The position numbers and the translations under genes were made by a program. The notes below the pieces were generated by a model. It saw only the letters and a list, made by a program, of their open reading frames with translations, did no database searches and was not told where the DNA came from. Shown here piece by piece: positions 17,982 to 26,070 of a DNA stretch of 64,000 nt. The stretch lies in the NCBI RefSeq assembly GCF_026241855.1, contig NZ_JAPJDC010000001.1, positions 744,001-808,000 on the forward strand. Direction: 5' to 3'. The stretch comes from Curtobacterium flaccumfaciens pv. betae (GTDB lineage: Bacteria > Actinomycetota > Actinomycetes > Actinomycetales > Microbacteriaceae). Position 1 is the stretch's first letter; each line of letters starts with the position of its first letter.

Positions 17982-19364
17982 ATGACCGCTTCACCGGCCG
18001 CCGTCGTGCCGCAGCGCACCGACCGGCGCGCGCTCGTCTCCTGGGCGCTCTGGGACTGGGGTTCCGCCGCGTTCAACGCGGTCGTCACCACCTTCGTGTT
18101 CAGCACGTACCTGGCCAGCCGGGCGTTCGTGGACCCGGCGCTCGTCGCCGACACGTCCGCGGCCGGCAAGGCGATCGTGGAGCGGGAGCTCGCGCACAAC
18201 GCGGCCGTCGTGTCCACCGCACTGACCATCGCGGGCATCGTCGTGGCCCTGGTGGCACCGGCCATGGGGCGGCTCGCGGACTCGTCCGGACACCGCCGCC
18301 GGTCGGTCCTCATCGCCACGATCGGCGTCGCGCTGTCGATCGGCGGCATGGTCTTCGTGGCGCCGAGCCAGCCGTACCTGCTGCTCGGCGCCGCCCTGCT
18401 CGGCATCGGCACCGTCGCCTACGAGATCGCGAGCGTGGGCTACAACGCCATGATCGGGCAGGTCGCCTCCGGGGAACGCACCGGCCGGGTCTCCGCCATC
18501 GGGTGGGCGGCCGGGTACTTCGGCGGGATCGTGCTGCTCGTGGTGCTGCTCGTGCTCTGCATCCAGGACTTCCGGGGCGACGGGGTCGTCGGCGGGCTCC
18601 TGCAGCTGCCGGCCACCGTCGCCACGGGGCAGTGGGACGTCCGCGTCGCGATCGGCATCGCCGCCGTCTGGCTGGCCGTCAGCTCGATCCCGCTGTTCCT
18701 CACCGTGCCCGAAGCCGTGCCCGACCGCACCCGCGGCGGCGGCGTGTTCAGTGCCTACGCGGACCTCGGCCGGGACATCGCGCGGCTGTGGCGCGAGCGG
18801 CGCAACGTCCTCGCCTTCCTGCTCGCCAGCGCGGTGTTCCGCGACGGCGTCGGGGCCGTCTTCACGTTCGGCGGGATCGTCGCCGCGCAGGTGTTCGGGT
18901 TCACGCCGTCGCAGGTCATCCTGTTCGCCATCGCCGCGAACGTCGTGGCCGGCATCGCGACGTTCGTCTCCGGACGCCTCGACGACCGGTTCGGGTCGCG
19001 TGCGCTCATCATGGTCTCGCTCGTCGGACTCGCCGTGTGCGGGGTCGGGGTCTTCGCCGCCGGCAACGAGACGCAGTGGTTCTGGGTGCTCGGGCTGACC
19101 CTCGCCGTGTTCGTCGGCCCGGTGCAGTCGTCGTCCCGCGCCTACCTGGCGCGGCTGGCGACCCCCGGCCGAGAGGGCGAGCTCTTCGGCCTCTACGCCA
19201 CCACCGGCCGGGCCGCGTCGTTCCTCGCGCCGGCACTGTTCGGCGTGGCGGTGACCGTCGGTGGATCGACCCGGTTCGGGATCCTCGGCGTGGTCGTCGT
19301 GCTCATCGCCGGGCTGGTGCTGATGGCGTTCGTCAAGCGGGAACCGCAGGGCGCGCGGGCCTGA
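17982..19364 (+). CDS. MFS transporter, UMF1/Atg22-like
   Basis: Membrane permease of 460 residues with the N-terminal signature SWALWDWGSAAFNAVVTTFV of the UMF1 family and about 12 hydrophobic helices. Substrate is unknown. There is no Shine-Dalgarno sequence; TACGGT (17970-17975) lies six bases before the ATG, fitting a leaderless transcript. C-terminal FVKREPQGARA is cytoplasmic and basic. Confidence 0.87.
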   Translation: MTASPAAVVPQRTDRRALVSWALWDWGSAAFNAVVTTFVFSTYLASRAFVDPALVADTSAAGKAIVERELAHNAAVVSTALTIAGIVVALVAPAMGRLADSSGHRRRSVLIATIGVALSIGGMVFVAPSQPYLLLGAALLGIGTVAYEIASVGYNAMIGQVASGERTGRVSAIGWAAGYFGGIVLLVVLLVLCIQDFRGDGVVGGLLQLPATVATGQWDVRVAIGIAAVWLAVSSIPLFLTVPEAVPDRTRGGGVFSAYADLGRDIARLWRERRNVLAFLLASAVFRDGVGAVFTFGGIVAAQVFGFTPSQVILFAIAANVVAGIATFVSGRLDDRFGSRALIMVSLVGLAVCGVGVFAAGNETQWFWVLGLTLAVFVGPVQSSSRAYLARLATPGREGELFGLYATTGRAASFLAPALFGVAVTVGGSTRFGILGVVVVLIAGLVLMAFVKREPQGARA

Positions 19365-19496
19365 TCCACGGCGGGCCGTCGGCGCGGCCTGGAGGCGCGG
19401 TGCCGGTCCGTCCACAGGCTGCGGTTCCGCGCACGGTTCCGCACAGCGCCGTGGTCGCGTCGGGCGGCCCGGGCTGCGGTGCGCCAGGATGGGTGC

Positions 19497-20924
19497 ATGA
19501 CCGACCAGCGCATCGCCGTCGTCGTCCTCGCCGCCGGGCAGGGCACGCGCATGAAGTCGTCCACGCCCAAGGTGCTGCACCGGCTCGCCGGACTGCCGCT
19601 CATCGGGCACGTCCTGCGCACCGCGTCGTCGCTCAGCCCCGAGCACGTCGCCGTCGTCGTGCGGCACGAGCGTGACCTCGTCGCGGCCGAGGTCGTCGAG
19701 CGCGCCCCCGACGCGATCGTCGTCGACCAGGACGACGTCCCCGGCACCGGCCGCGCGGTCGAGGTGGCGGTCGAAGCACTGCCCGCCGACTTCGACGGCG
19801 CCGTCGTGGTGCTGTCCGGCGACGTCCCGCTGCTCGACACCGCATCGCTCCGGCTCCTCGTCGACGCCCACGTCGGCGGCGGCAACGGGGCGACCTTCGT
19901 GAGCGCGATCGCCCCGGACCCGACCGGCCTCGGACGGATCGTGCGGGATGCCTCCGGCGCCTTCGTCAGCGTCGTCGAGCACAAGGACGCGACGGCCGAA
20001 CAGCTGACCATCACCGAGGCGAACGCGGGCATCTACGCGTTCGACGTGGCACACCTCCGCGCGGCCCTGCCGTCGCTCACCACGGCGAACGCCCAGGGCG
20101 AGAAGTACATCACCGACGCCCCCGCGCTGATCAGCGAGCGGGGCGGGCGCATCGACGTGGTCACCCTGACCGATCCGTGGCTCGTCGCCGGCATCAACGA
20201 CCGTGCGCAGCTCTCCGACGCCGCGCGCGAACTCAACGCCCGCATCGTCCGCCGCCACCAGCTCGCCGGCGTCACCGTGCAGGACCCGGCGACCACCTGG
20301 ATCGACCTCGACGTCACCATCGAGCCCGACACCGAGGTCCTGCCGGGCACCCAGCTCATCGGCGCCACCGCGATCGCCGCCGGCGCCGTCGTCGGGCCGG
20401 ACACCACGCTCCGCGACACCGAGGTCGGGGCCCGCGCCACCGTGAACCGCGTCGACGCCACCCTCGCCGTGATCGGGGACGGCGCCTCGGTCGGCCCGTT
20501 CGCCTACCTGCGGCCGGGCACGATCCTCGGAGACGACGGCAAGATCGGCACCTTCGTCGAGACGAAGAACGCCCGGATCGGTCGCGGCAGCAAGGTCCCG
20601 CACCTGTCCTACATCGGCGACGCCGAGGTGGGCGAGGACTCCAACATCGGCGCGAACACCATCACCGCGAACTACGACGGCGTGCACAAGCACCGCACCG
20701 AGGTCGGCTCGAACGTCCGGACAGGCTCGCACAACGTGTTCGTCGCCCCCGTTAGGATTGGTGACGGTGCGTACACCGGCGCCGGGACCACCGTCCGCAA
20801 GGACGTTCCGGCAGGATCGCTCGCGATCAGCTACGCCCCACAGCGCAACACCGACGGATGGGTCGAGGAACACCGACCCGGCACACCGGCGGCCGAGGCT
20901 GCTCGGCTCGCGAACGGCGAATAG
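19497..20924 (+). CDS. glmU: Bifunctional GlmU (UDP-GlcNAc pyrophosphorylase/acetyltransferase)
   Basis: Makes UDP-GlcNAc for peptidoglycan: N-terminal uridyltransferase domain (VVLAAGQGTRMKSSTPKVLH) and C-terminal left-handed beta-helix acetyltransferase (FAYLRPGTIL, GANTITANYDGVHKH). Length of 475 residues is normal. The start at 19497 follows CAGGAT by six bases. Just upstream of prs, inside glmU at 20753-20758, the codons read AGG and ATT in an otherwise GC-ending gene and create TAGGAT, possibly a promoter for prs. Confidence 0.96.
   Translation: MTDQRIAVVVLAAGQGTRMKSSTPKVLHRLAGLPLIGHVLRTASSLSPEHVAVVVRHERDLVAAEVVERAPDAIVVDQDDVPGTGRAVEVAVEALPADFDGAVVVLSGDVPLLDTASLRLLVDAHVGGGNGATFVSAIAPDPTGLGRIVRDASGAFVSVVEHKDATAEQLTITEANAGIYAFDVAHLRAALPSLTTANAQGEKYITDAPALISERGGRIDVVTLTDPWLVAGINDRAQLSDAARELNARIVRRHQLAGVTVQDPATTWIDLDVTIEPDTEVLPGTQLIGATAIAAGAVVGPDTTLRDTEVGARATVNRVDATLAVIGDGASVGPFAYLRPGTILGDDGKIGTFVETKNARIGRGSKVPHLSYIGDAEVGEDSNIGANTITANYDGVHKHRTEVGSNVRTGSHNVFVAPVRIGDGAYTGAGTTVRKDVPAGSLAISYAPQRNTDGWVEEHRPGTPAAEAARLANGE
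20753..20758 (+). promoter_or_regulatory. Possible internal -10 box for prs
   Basis: TAGGAT within the glmU coding sequence uses the rare codons AGG and ATT at a position where GC-ending synonyms would be expected. No convincing -35 was seen. Internal promoter activity is inference. Confidence 0.3.
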
Positions 20925-20985
20925 ATCCCGGCGACCACCCGTCGCCGACATCGACCCCTCGTGGGTCAGGGAGTGAGCACCGCAC

Positions 20986-21963
20986 TTGTCCGGAATCAAG
21001 ACAACCGGCCAGAAACGACTCGTCCTCGTCTCGGGGCGAGCACACCCGGCGCTCTCTGCCGAGATCGCGGAGGAGCTCGGGGTCGACCTCGTGCCGACCG
21101 ATGCCCGGACCTTCGCGAACGGTGAGCTCTACGCCCGCTTCGACGAGTCGGTCCGTGGCTGCGACGCCTTCGTCATCCAGTCGCACACCGCGCCGATCAA
21201 CGAGTGGCTCATGGAGCAGCTCATCATGGTCGACGCGCTGAAGCGTGCCTCGGCGAAGCGCATCACGGTCGTGGCGCCGTTCTACCCGTACGCCCGCCAG
21301 GACAAGAAGGGCCGCGGCCGCGAGCCGATCTCGGCCCGCCTCGTCGCCGACCTGTTCAAGGCCGCCGGCGCGCACCGCATCATGAGCGTCGACCTGCACG
21401 CCGCGCAGATCCAGGGCTTCTTCGACGGCCCCGTCGACCACCTGTTCGCCATGCCGGTGCTGCTCGAGCGCTTCCGTCAGATCCTCGACCCGAAGACGCT
21501 CACCGTCGTGTCGCCCGACATGGGCCGCGTCCGTGTCGCCGACATCTGGTCCGAGAAGCTCGGCGCCCCGCTCGCCATCATCCACAAGCGCCGCGACCCG
21601 CTCGTGCCGAACCAGGTCTCGGTGCACGAGATCGTCGGTGACGTCAGCGGACGCGTGTGCCTGCTCGTCGACGACCTCATCGACACCGGCCGCACGATCG
21701 CCAAGGCTGCCGAGGCGCTCAAGAACGCCGGCGCCACCGGTGTCGTCGTCGCCGCGACCCACGCCGTCTTCTCCGACCCGGCGACCGAGCTGCTGCAGAG
21801 CGAGTTCATCGACCGCGTGGTCGTGACGGACACCCTGCCCCTGCCGATGGACAAGCGCTGGGACCGCCTCGAGGTCCTGCCGATCGCCCCGCTCATCGCC
21901 CGTGCCATCCACGAGGTCTTCGACGACGGCTCCGTGACGTCGATGTTCGACGGCGCAGCGTAG
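20986..21963 (+). CDS. prs: Ribose-phosphate pyrophosphokinase
   Basis: Makes PRPP from ribose-5-phosphate and ATP. The 325-residue protein has PYARQDKKGRGREPISARL, DLHAAQIQGFF and the PRPP loop VCLLVDDLIDTGRTI. The start is TTG at 20986; upstream GTG is out of frame. The glmU-prs order is standard in actinobacteria. The coding sequence is the last native gene before the low-GC insertion. Confidence 0.96.
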   Translation: MSGIKTTGQKRLVLVSGRAHPALSAEIAEELGVDLVPTDARTFANGELYARFDESVRGCDAFVIQSHTAPINEWLMEQLIMVDALKRASAKRITVVAPFYPYARQDKKGRGREPISARLVADLFKAAGAHRIMSVDLHAAQIQGFFDGPVDHLFAMPVLLERFRQILDPKTLTVVSPDMGRVRVADIWSEKLGAPLAIIHKRRDPLVPNQVSVHEIVGDVSGRVCLLVDDLIDTGRTIAKAAEALKNAGATGVVVAATHAVFSDPATELLQSEFIDRVVVTDTLPLPMDKRWDRLEVLPIAPLIARAIHEVFDDGSVTSMFDGAA

Positions 21964-21977
21964 CGGATTCGTCGGCT

Positions 21978-22037
21978 GAGGGCCGGTTCAAGCGATCGTC
22001 CCGTAAGCCCGGGCTTGTCGCTAATGCACCGGTCCTC
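21978..22037. repeat. Nested inverted repeat at prs 3' end / island left edge
   Basis: Three nested arms: GAGGGCCGG (21978-21986) with CCGGTCCTC (22029-22037, one wobble), AGCGA (21991-21995) with TCGCT (22018-22022), and the perfect palindrome AAGCCCGGGCTT (22005-22016). It may be the prs terminator or mark the insertion boundary; the sequence turns AT-richer immediately after it. Confidence 0.5.
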
Positions 22038-22060
22038 GGCTGATCATCACGATACCTCCC

Positions 22061-22089
22061 TTGAGATTTGTTCACATTATCAATATGAT
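22061..22089 (+). promoter_or_regulatory. Promoter of the SIR2-HerA-KTSC operon
   Basis: TTGAGA (22061-22066) and TATGAT (22084-22089) are separated by 17 bases, the best sigma-70-type match in the window. The predicted transcription start falls on or next to the GTG at 22096, implying a leaderless mRNA. Confidence 0.7.
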
Positions 22090-22095
22090 CTCCAT

Positions 22096-23241
22096 GTGGG
22101 AGATCACCTATTCGAGAACGAACTCGGCAAGCTCACCGAGCATCTTGCGTCGTCGGACAAAATGACGTCGTTTCTATTCGGGGCTGGTGCGTCCGCGGCG
22201 GTGCGGGTGCAAGGAACGTCCCTAATCCCTGCGGTTGCCGCCCTCACCGATCAATGTGAACGGGTAGTAACATCTCTCGGCCCGCGGTACGAGGCCGCCT
22301 GGGAGGTTCTGCGCCCTGCCGGTGCGACAAGACGAAATATTGAACAGATACTCAGCAATGTCCGTGCGCTACGAGCGATCGATCTACAGGGACAAGATTT
22401 TTTGGGTCTCACTGAGTTAGAGCTTCAGAGATTGGAAGCGGAGATTCAGAGTGCGATTGTTGCTGCTGTGAGTCCCCGAAACATCCCGACAGGCCTCCCT
22501 CATGACGCGTTTGCTAAGTGGGTCGGGCGAACCAGTCGCACGCGTCCCATCGAGATTTTCACTACAAACTACGATGTTCTTATCGAGACAGCGCTCGAGG
22601 AGAATCGTGTCCCCATCTTCGACGGCTTTGTTGGGTCTGCAATGCCGTATTTCTACGATGCAAGTATGCGGTTGAACGGGCCGATGGCGAAACTCGATTG
22701 GACCAGGCTCTGGAAGATGCATGGTTCGATCCGCTGGGGATTAATTCAAGACCGTGCAGGAGATTCTCGTGTCGTCCGCACCGATTCGGAGGGTTCGGGA
22801 GAACTGATCCTCCCGAGTGCTCAGAAGTATGATGAGTCCCGTAAGCAGCCTTATATTGCGATGCTCGACAGGTTCCGGGACGTTCTCAACGTGCAAGAAG
22901 ACGGAATACTCGTGGCGATCGGATACTCTTTTTCCGACCAGCACATCAACGAGGTGATATTCGATGCGCTTTCGCATAACCCGCGACTTCACTTGTTTGC
23001 CCTGATGTACGAAGATATCGAAGTTGCTTCGCAATTGCACCAGGTCGCGACTCGACGCCGCAACATCGTTGCATATGGTGCGAGGAACGCGGTCGTTGGA
23101 GGAGTTCTCGCGAACTGGACTTCCAAGCTCGATGCCGATCATCCGAGTAGCGAGTTCCTATCCGATGCGGGGCAGGGTGTGAAGTCCAATCTTGGAGACT
23201 TTGCCACTCTTGGACGGTTGTTCGATCGGATTTCGCGATGA
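22096..23241 (+). CDS. SIR2-family NADase, defence-type
   Basis: SIR2-like protein of 381 residues from this start. The NAD-binding loop FLFGAGASAA is at residues 27-35; EIFTTNYDVLIE (TTNYD at 156-160), the predicted catalytic His209 in KMHGSIRW, and AIGYSFSDQHINEVI (276-281) are typical of phage-defence SIR2 proteins that cleave NAD+. GTG at 22096 was chosen because a strong promoter ends six bases upstream; TTG 22015 and ATG 22024 lie within a hairpin, before the promoter. ATG 22162 is a shorter alternative. GC content and codon use (AT-ending codons, at least two TTA) differ sharply from neighbours, indicating transfer. It overlaps HerA by ATGA. Confidence 0.9.
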   Translation: MGDHLFENELGKLTEHLASSDKMTSFLFGAGASAAVRVQGTSLIPAVAALTDQCERVVTSLGPRYEAAWEVLRPAGATRRNIEQILSNVRALRAIDLQGQDFLGLTELELQRLEAEIQSAIVAAVSPRNIPTGLPHDAFAKWVGRTSRTRPIEIFTTNYDVLIETALEENRVPIFDGFVGSAMPYFYDASMRLNGPMAKLDWTRLWKMHGSIRWGLIQDRAGDSRVVRTDSEGSGELILPSAQKYDESRKQPYIAMLDRFRDVLNVQEDGILVAIGYSFSDQHINEVIFDALSHNPRLHLFALMYEDIEVASQLHQVATRRRNIVAYGARNAVVGGVLANWTSKLDADHPSSEFLSDAGQGVKSNLGDFATLGRLFDRISR

Positions 23242-25061
23242 CAGGTGGACATTTGGGATCGGCTACGCACATCGGCGAGGTGCAATCAGTAACCGGGGCA
23301 GAATTGCTGGTACGACTTCGTGACGTACCTTCAACGCTAGTTATGGTTGAGGGGCAGATGCAGCGGATCGGCCAGGTAGGAGCGTTCGTCAAGGTAGTGC
23401 TGGGCTATAAAGCTCTGTATGCTGTGTGCACTCAAGTGGGCGCGAGTGAAGTGACCAGTGTCGTTGGGGAGGAAAACCCTCATGCGGTCGCGCCGGTGGT
23501 CGATCAGCCGGGCTTCCGATGGATGCGTGTCACTTTATTCGGTGAGGTAGTAGGCACGAATTTCGAACGCGGTGTTGGTCAATACCCAACTGTTGGTGAC
23601 GAGGTGCACCTAGTTCGGGAAACGGATCTTGAGGGTATTTACGGGGGCTCGGATGAAAGTGTTGGGAAGATTCCGTTTGGTGAGGTAGCAGGTCAAGCCG
23701 GCGTGACGGCACGCCTGGATATCTCAGCGTTGGTCTCGCGGCATGTCGCGATTCTGGGATCAACGGGTGCGGGAAAGTCGAACCTTGTTACGGTTCTGCT
23801 GCGGCGAATAGCCGAATCGCAACTGCCCGCCGCTCGAGTTTTGCTGATCGATCCGCATGGGGAGTACGGCACCGCCTTGGGGGAATCCCATGCGAAAGTG
23901 TTCTCGGCTGGCCCTGATGGACGCCACGGGCAGCTTCGAGTACCGTACTGGGCTCTGAGCCTAAGCGAATTTGTGACGATTGCATTCGGGAACTTACCTG
24001 ATCCTGCCCTGGAGTACGTGGGGGAGCGCGTGCGGTCCTTAAAGCAGCAAGCGGCGCTTTCGAATGAGTTCGAGATCAGCCCCGAGTCGATCACGGCCGA
24101 TTCACCTATCCCGTTCAGTGTTCGGCGGCTCTGGTACGAACTGCATGGCTTGGAGAATGCAACGTTCCAAGAAATGCAGGTGCAGGACGAGAGCACGATG
24201 TCTATTCCTGAGGACGCTGGATCAGCCGCTACTTTAGAGGCGGCGATCTACCCTCCCGCCGCTAGCGGTAGCGCAGCTCCCTTTGCGAATCGAGTCAGGC
24301 GGAACATATCTAGGCAGCTGGCTCTTCTTCGCTCAAGGATCCTCGACCCTCGATTCGGTGCGGTCTTCGCGGATGATTTGTTCGAGCCTGAACTCGACGG
24401 CAAGTGCTCCGGCGATCTTGACGCACTGCTGGTCGATTGGGTCGGGCATGATCGCCCGATAACCGCGATCGACGTCTCTGCAGTGCCCACTGAGGTGGGG
24501 CCTCTCCTAGTTGGTGCCATCCTGAACATTGTGTACGAAGCTCTTTACTGGGGATTGCACCTTCCGGTCGGCGGGAAGAATCAGCCTCTTCTTATTGTGC
24601 TTGATGAAGCCCACCGCTACGTTCCCGCTGAAGAAATCACGCTTAGCCGTAAGGTCGCTGAGCGAATCGCACGCGAGGGACGAAAATACGGGGTTGGCCT
24701 AGCGCTCGTGTCGCAACGCGCATCCGACGTTGCCGTGGGGGTACTTAGCCAGTGCGGTTCAACTATTGCTCTTCGTTGCACCAATAGTGCGGATAGACGG
24801 GCAGTTGCCGCGACGGTGTCAGACGATTTGGGTAATCTCGTTGCGATGCTTCCCTCGCTTCGGACAGGGGAGTGCCTTGTGGTGGGAGAGGCACTGCAGG
24901 TTCCGTCGCGAGTTCGGGTGTATCTCGCTCCAGAACGGCCGACGGGTGACGACCCATCTATGCCAGCCGCGTGGCAGTCTGCGCGACCAGATCCGAAGTA
25001 CTACGGGACCCTCGTGAAAGCGTGGAGAACCAAGAGGATGGAGCCGCTGACCGATGCCTAA
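23238..25061 (+). CDS. HerA-type ATPase (HAS-barrel, DUF87), SIR2 partner
   Basis: A 607-residue P-loop ATPase. An N-terminal HAS-barrel-like region precedes Walker A GSTGAGKSN (174-182), LLIDPHGEYG (202-211), Walker B LLIVLDEAHRY (451-461), and sensor/arginine-finger candidates in VSQRASD and SADRR. HerA proteins form hexameric DNA translocases; in SIR2-HerA phage-defence systems they form a complex with the NADase. The ATG overlaps the SIR2 stop, implying paired synthesis. Codon use is AT-richer than the flanks, with at least four TTA codons. It overlaps the next gene by eight bases. Confidence 0.92.
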   Translation: MTGGHLGSATHIGEVQSVTGAELLVRLRDVPSTLVMVEGQMQRIGQVGAFVKVVLGYKALYAVCTQVGASEVTSVVGEENPHAVAPVVDQPGFRWMRVTLFGEVVGTNFERGVGQYPTVGDEVHLVRETDLEGIYGGSDESVGKIPFGEVAGQAGVTARLDISALVSRHVAILGSTGAGKSNLVTVLLRRIAESQLPAARVLLIDPHGEYGTALGESHAKVFSAGPDGRHGQLRVPYWALSLSEFVTIAFGNLPDPALEYVGERVRSLKQQAALSNEFEISPESITADSPIPFSVRRLWYELHGLENATFQEMQVQDESTMSIPEDAGSAATLEAAIYPPAASGSAAPFANRVRRNISRQLALLRSRILDPRFGAVFADDLFEPELDGKCSGDLDALLVDWVGHDRPITAIDVSAVPTEVGPLLVGAILNIVYEALYWGLHLPVGGKNQPLLIVLDEAHRYVPAEEITLSRKVAERIAREGRKYGVGLALVSQRASDVAVGVLSQCGSTIALRCTNSADRRAVAATVSDDLGNLVAMLPSLRTGECLVVGEALQVPSRVRVYLAPERPTGDDPSMPAAWQSARPDPKYYGTLVKAWRTKRMEPLTDA

Positions 25062-25266
25062 GATGATTGGCGTACAGAGCACGAATATATCGAGCATAGG
25101 GTATGATTCAGGCGCAGAATTGCTACAGGTGGATTTCCTAAACGGCTCGTCCTACGAGTACCACGGGGTCCCAGAGGCTGTATGGCATGAGTTCCTCGGT
25201 GCTGCTTCAAAGGGAGTGTATCTTCATCGGTCCATTAAGCCGTTCTACTTGGCATACAGACTTTGA
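25054..25266 (+). CDS. KTSC-domain small protein
   Basis: A 70-residue protein made entirely of a KTSC domain: VDFLNGSSYEYHGVPEAVW contains the YxY motif (Tyr34 and Tyr36), followed by FLGAASKGVYLHRSIKP. KTSC is also found at the C-terminus of some lysyl-tRNA synthetases and is suspected to bind RNA; its function is unknown. The start overlaps HerA by eight bases and the stop overlaps the TTG of the next gene, so it belongs to the SIR2-HerA operon. It might be an accessory or regulatory subunit; that is inference. Confidence 0.8.
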   Translation: MPKMIGVQSTNISSIGYDSGAELLQVDFLNGSSYEYHGVPEAVWHEFLGAASKGVYLHRSIKPFYLAYRL

Positions 25267-26039
25267 CCAAGGCGAGGGCGGCGCTCGCTTTAAGGCTGCG
25301 AAATAATGGGAGCGTCTTCGCCGAGGACGAAGCCGACCTGTTGCTCGAGGCCGGTGACGGTGAGCCGGTGCGACTCCGCACCCTCGTGCAGCGTCGGCTG
25401 GCCGGTGAGCCGCTGGAGTACGTGCTCGGCTGGGCCGCCTTCGACGGGCACCGCATCCGGGTGACCCCGGGGGTCTTCGTGCCGCGAGCCCGCACCACCG
25501 TCGTCGTCGAGCAGGCTGCGCGTCGGCTGCAGCGCTACGACCGCGTGGTCGACCTGTGCTGTGGCGCCGGCGCGATCTCGGTGGCCCTGTTCGGTCGGGT
25601 CGGCGCGCTCGACCTCGTCGCCACCGACATCGACCCGGACGCCGTCGACGTCGCAGCCGAGAACATCGGCGACCGCGGCATCGTCGTCGCGGGTGACCTG
25701 TTCGCGCCGTTGCCGGATCGGTTCCGCGGCGCCGTGGCGGTCATCGCGGTGAACGCTCCCTACGTGCCGACGGCCTCGATCGAACTCATGCCGACCGAGG
25801 CCCGCGAGCACGAACACCGCGTCGCCCTCGACGGAGGTGTGGACGGCCTCGATCTGCACCGCCGGATCGCAGCGGGTGCGGGGGAGTGGCTCCGTCCCGG
25901 TGGCGCCGTGGTCATCGAGGTGTCCGAGGCCCAGGCCGAGGCGTCCGCCGCTGCCTTAACGGCCGCGGGCTTCTCCACCGTGGTCGAGCGGGACGCCGAG
26001 GTCGACGGCACCTGCGTCGTCGCGACCCTGCCTGCCTGA
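25263..26039 (+). CDS. PrmC-related protein N5-glutamine methyltransferase
   Basis: Class I SAM methyltransferase of 258 residues. Motif I is VVDLCCGAGAISVAL and the catalytic loop is NAPYVP, the variant of NPPY seen in the PrmC-related subfamily. From VFAEDEADLL onward the codons are native high-GC. The first about 17 codons (TTG start, GCT TTA AGG, CGA AAT AAT) look like the low-GC island. The junction therefore lies near 25310, and the gene's original start has been replaced by island sequence overlapping the KTSC stop (TTGA). Confidence 0.85.
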   Translation: MTKARAALALRLRNNGSVFAEDEADLLLEAGDGEPVRLRTLVQRRLAGEPLEYVLGWAAFDGHRIRVTPGVFVPRARTTVVVEQAARRLQRYDRVVDLCCGAGAISVALFGRVGALDLVATDIDPDAVDVAAENIGDRGIVVAGDLFAPLPDRFRGAVAVIAVNAPYVPTASIELMPTEAREHEHRVALDGGVDGLDLHRRIAAGAGEWLRPGGAVVIEVSEAQAEASAAALTAAGFSTVVERDAEVDGTCVVATLPA

Positions 26040-26070
26040 CTCCGGCCTGCCTGCCGAACCCCGGCGTCGA

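Noticed and set aside
17991..20999. 1002-codon antisense frame over the MFS and glmU genes
   Set aside because: Shadow frame; GlmU and UMF1 signatures on the + strand are unambiguous.
21978..22037. tRNA fragment as an integration site
   Set aside because: GGTTCAAGC resembles a T-loop, but no matching T-stem or acceptor arm can be formed.
22015..22095. N-terminal extension of the SIR2 protein from TTG 22015 or ATG 22024
   Set aside because: It would start inside a hairpin and upstream of the strong promoter at 22061-22089; the extra residues show no SIR2 similarity.
22000..25300. Prophage or transposon carrying the defence genes
   Set aside because: No integrase, transposase, terminal inverted repeats or convincing flanking direct repeats were seen.
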